A model generated the notes under the pieces. It was not told the DNA's origin. It saw nothing but the letters and a program-made list of their open reading frames with translations, and did no database searches. A program made the position numbers and the translations under genes. Of a stretch of DNA of 5,498 nucleotides, positions 5,485-5,498 are shown piece by piece (position 1 is the stretch's first letter; every line of letters starts with the position of its first letter). This DNA comes from Piscirickettsiaceae bacterium (GTDB lineage: Bacteria; Pseudomonadota; Gammaproteobacteria; Nitrosococcales; Methylophagaceae): positions 1 through 5,498 of the forward strand of contig JAUXFA010000099.1 in assembly GCA_030620285.1 (NCBI GenBank). Direction: 5' to 3'.

Positions 5485-5498
5485 AAAATCTGTCATTA

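Overview
All seven protein genes in this window lie on the minus strand, so transcription runs from the high-coordinate end toward position 1. The sequence is fairly AT-rich. It encodes Sec signal peptides, two Lol-type lipoproteins and an MlaA outer-membrane protein. This points to a Gram-negative bacterium, most likely an aquatic gammaproteobacterium. That is an inference from gene content and protein style; there is no marker gene to settle it.

Layout in transcription order: (1) 5471-5097, a stand-alone cyclic-nucleotide-binding-domain protein without a DNA-binding domain. (2) 5084-4626, an unrecognised acidic, partly coiled-coil cytoplasmic protein, closely coupled to (1). (3) 4531-2975, a phospholipase D-superfamily lipoprotein resembling cardiolipin synthase C, with both HKD motifs intact; a 27-codon open frame overlaps its start. 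(4) 2908-2447, a small exported glycine-zipper protein. (5) 2401-1733, an exported DUF3313-like protein. (6) 1623-352, an exported alpha/beta hydrolase with a complete-looking Ser-Asp-His triad. (7) 338-1, the N-terminal part of an MlaA/VacJ lipoprotein that runs off the window.

The gaps are 12, 94, 66, 45, 109 and 13 nt. Pairs (1)-(2) and (6)-(7) are clear operon pairs in which the ribosome binding site of the second gene overlaps the stop codon of the first. The middle genes could be co-transcribed, but I saw no convincing sigma-70 promoter or rho-independent terminator in any gap.

From gene 3 to the left edge the theme is the cell envelope: phospholipid synthesis or remodelling (ClsC-like), phospholipid retrieval from the outer leaflet (MlaA), a periplasmic esterase/lipase-type enzyme, and two small exported proteins of unknown role. 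Genes 1-2 look like a separate cytoplasmic signalling module of unknown output. No tRNA, rRNA, insertion sequence, CRISPR array or long repeat was seen. For four genes the longest open frame starts too early, and signal peptides and Shine-Dalgarno positions support the shorter starts given here.
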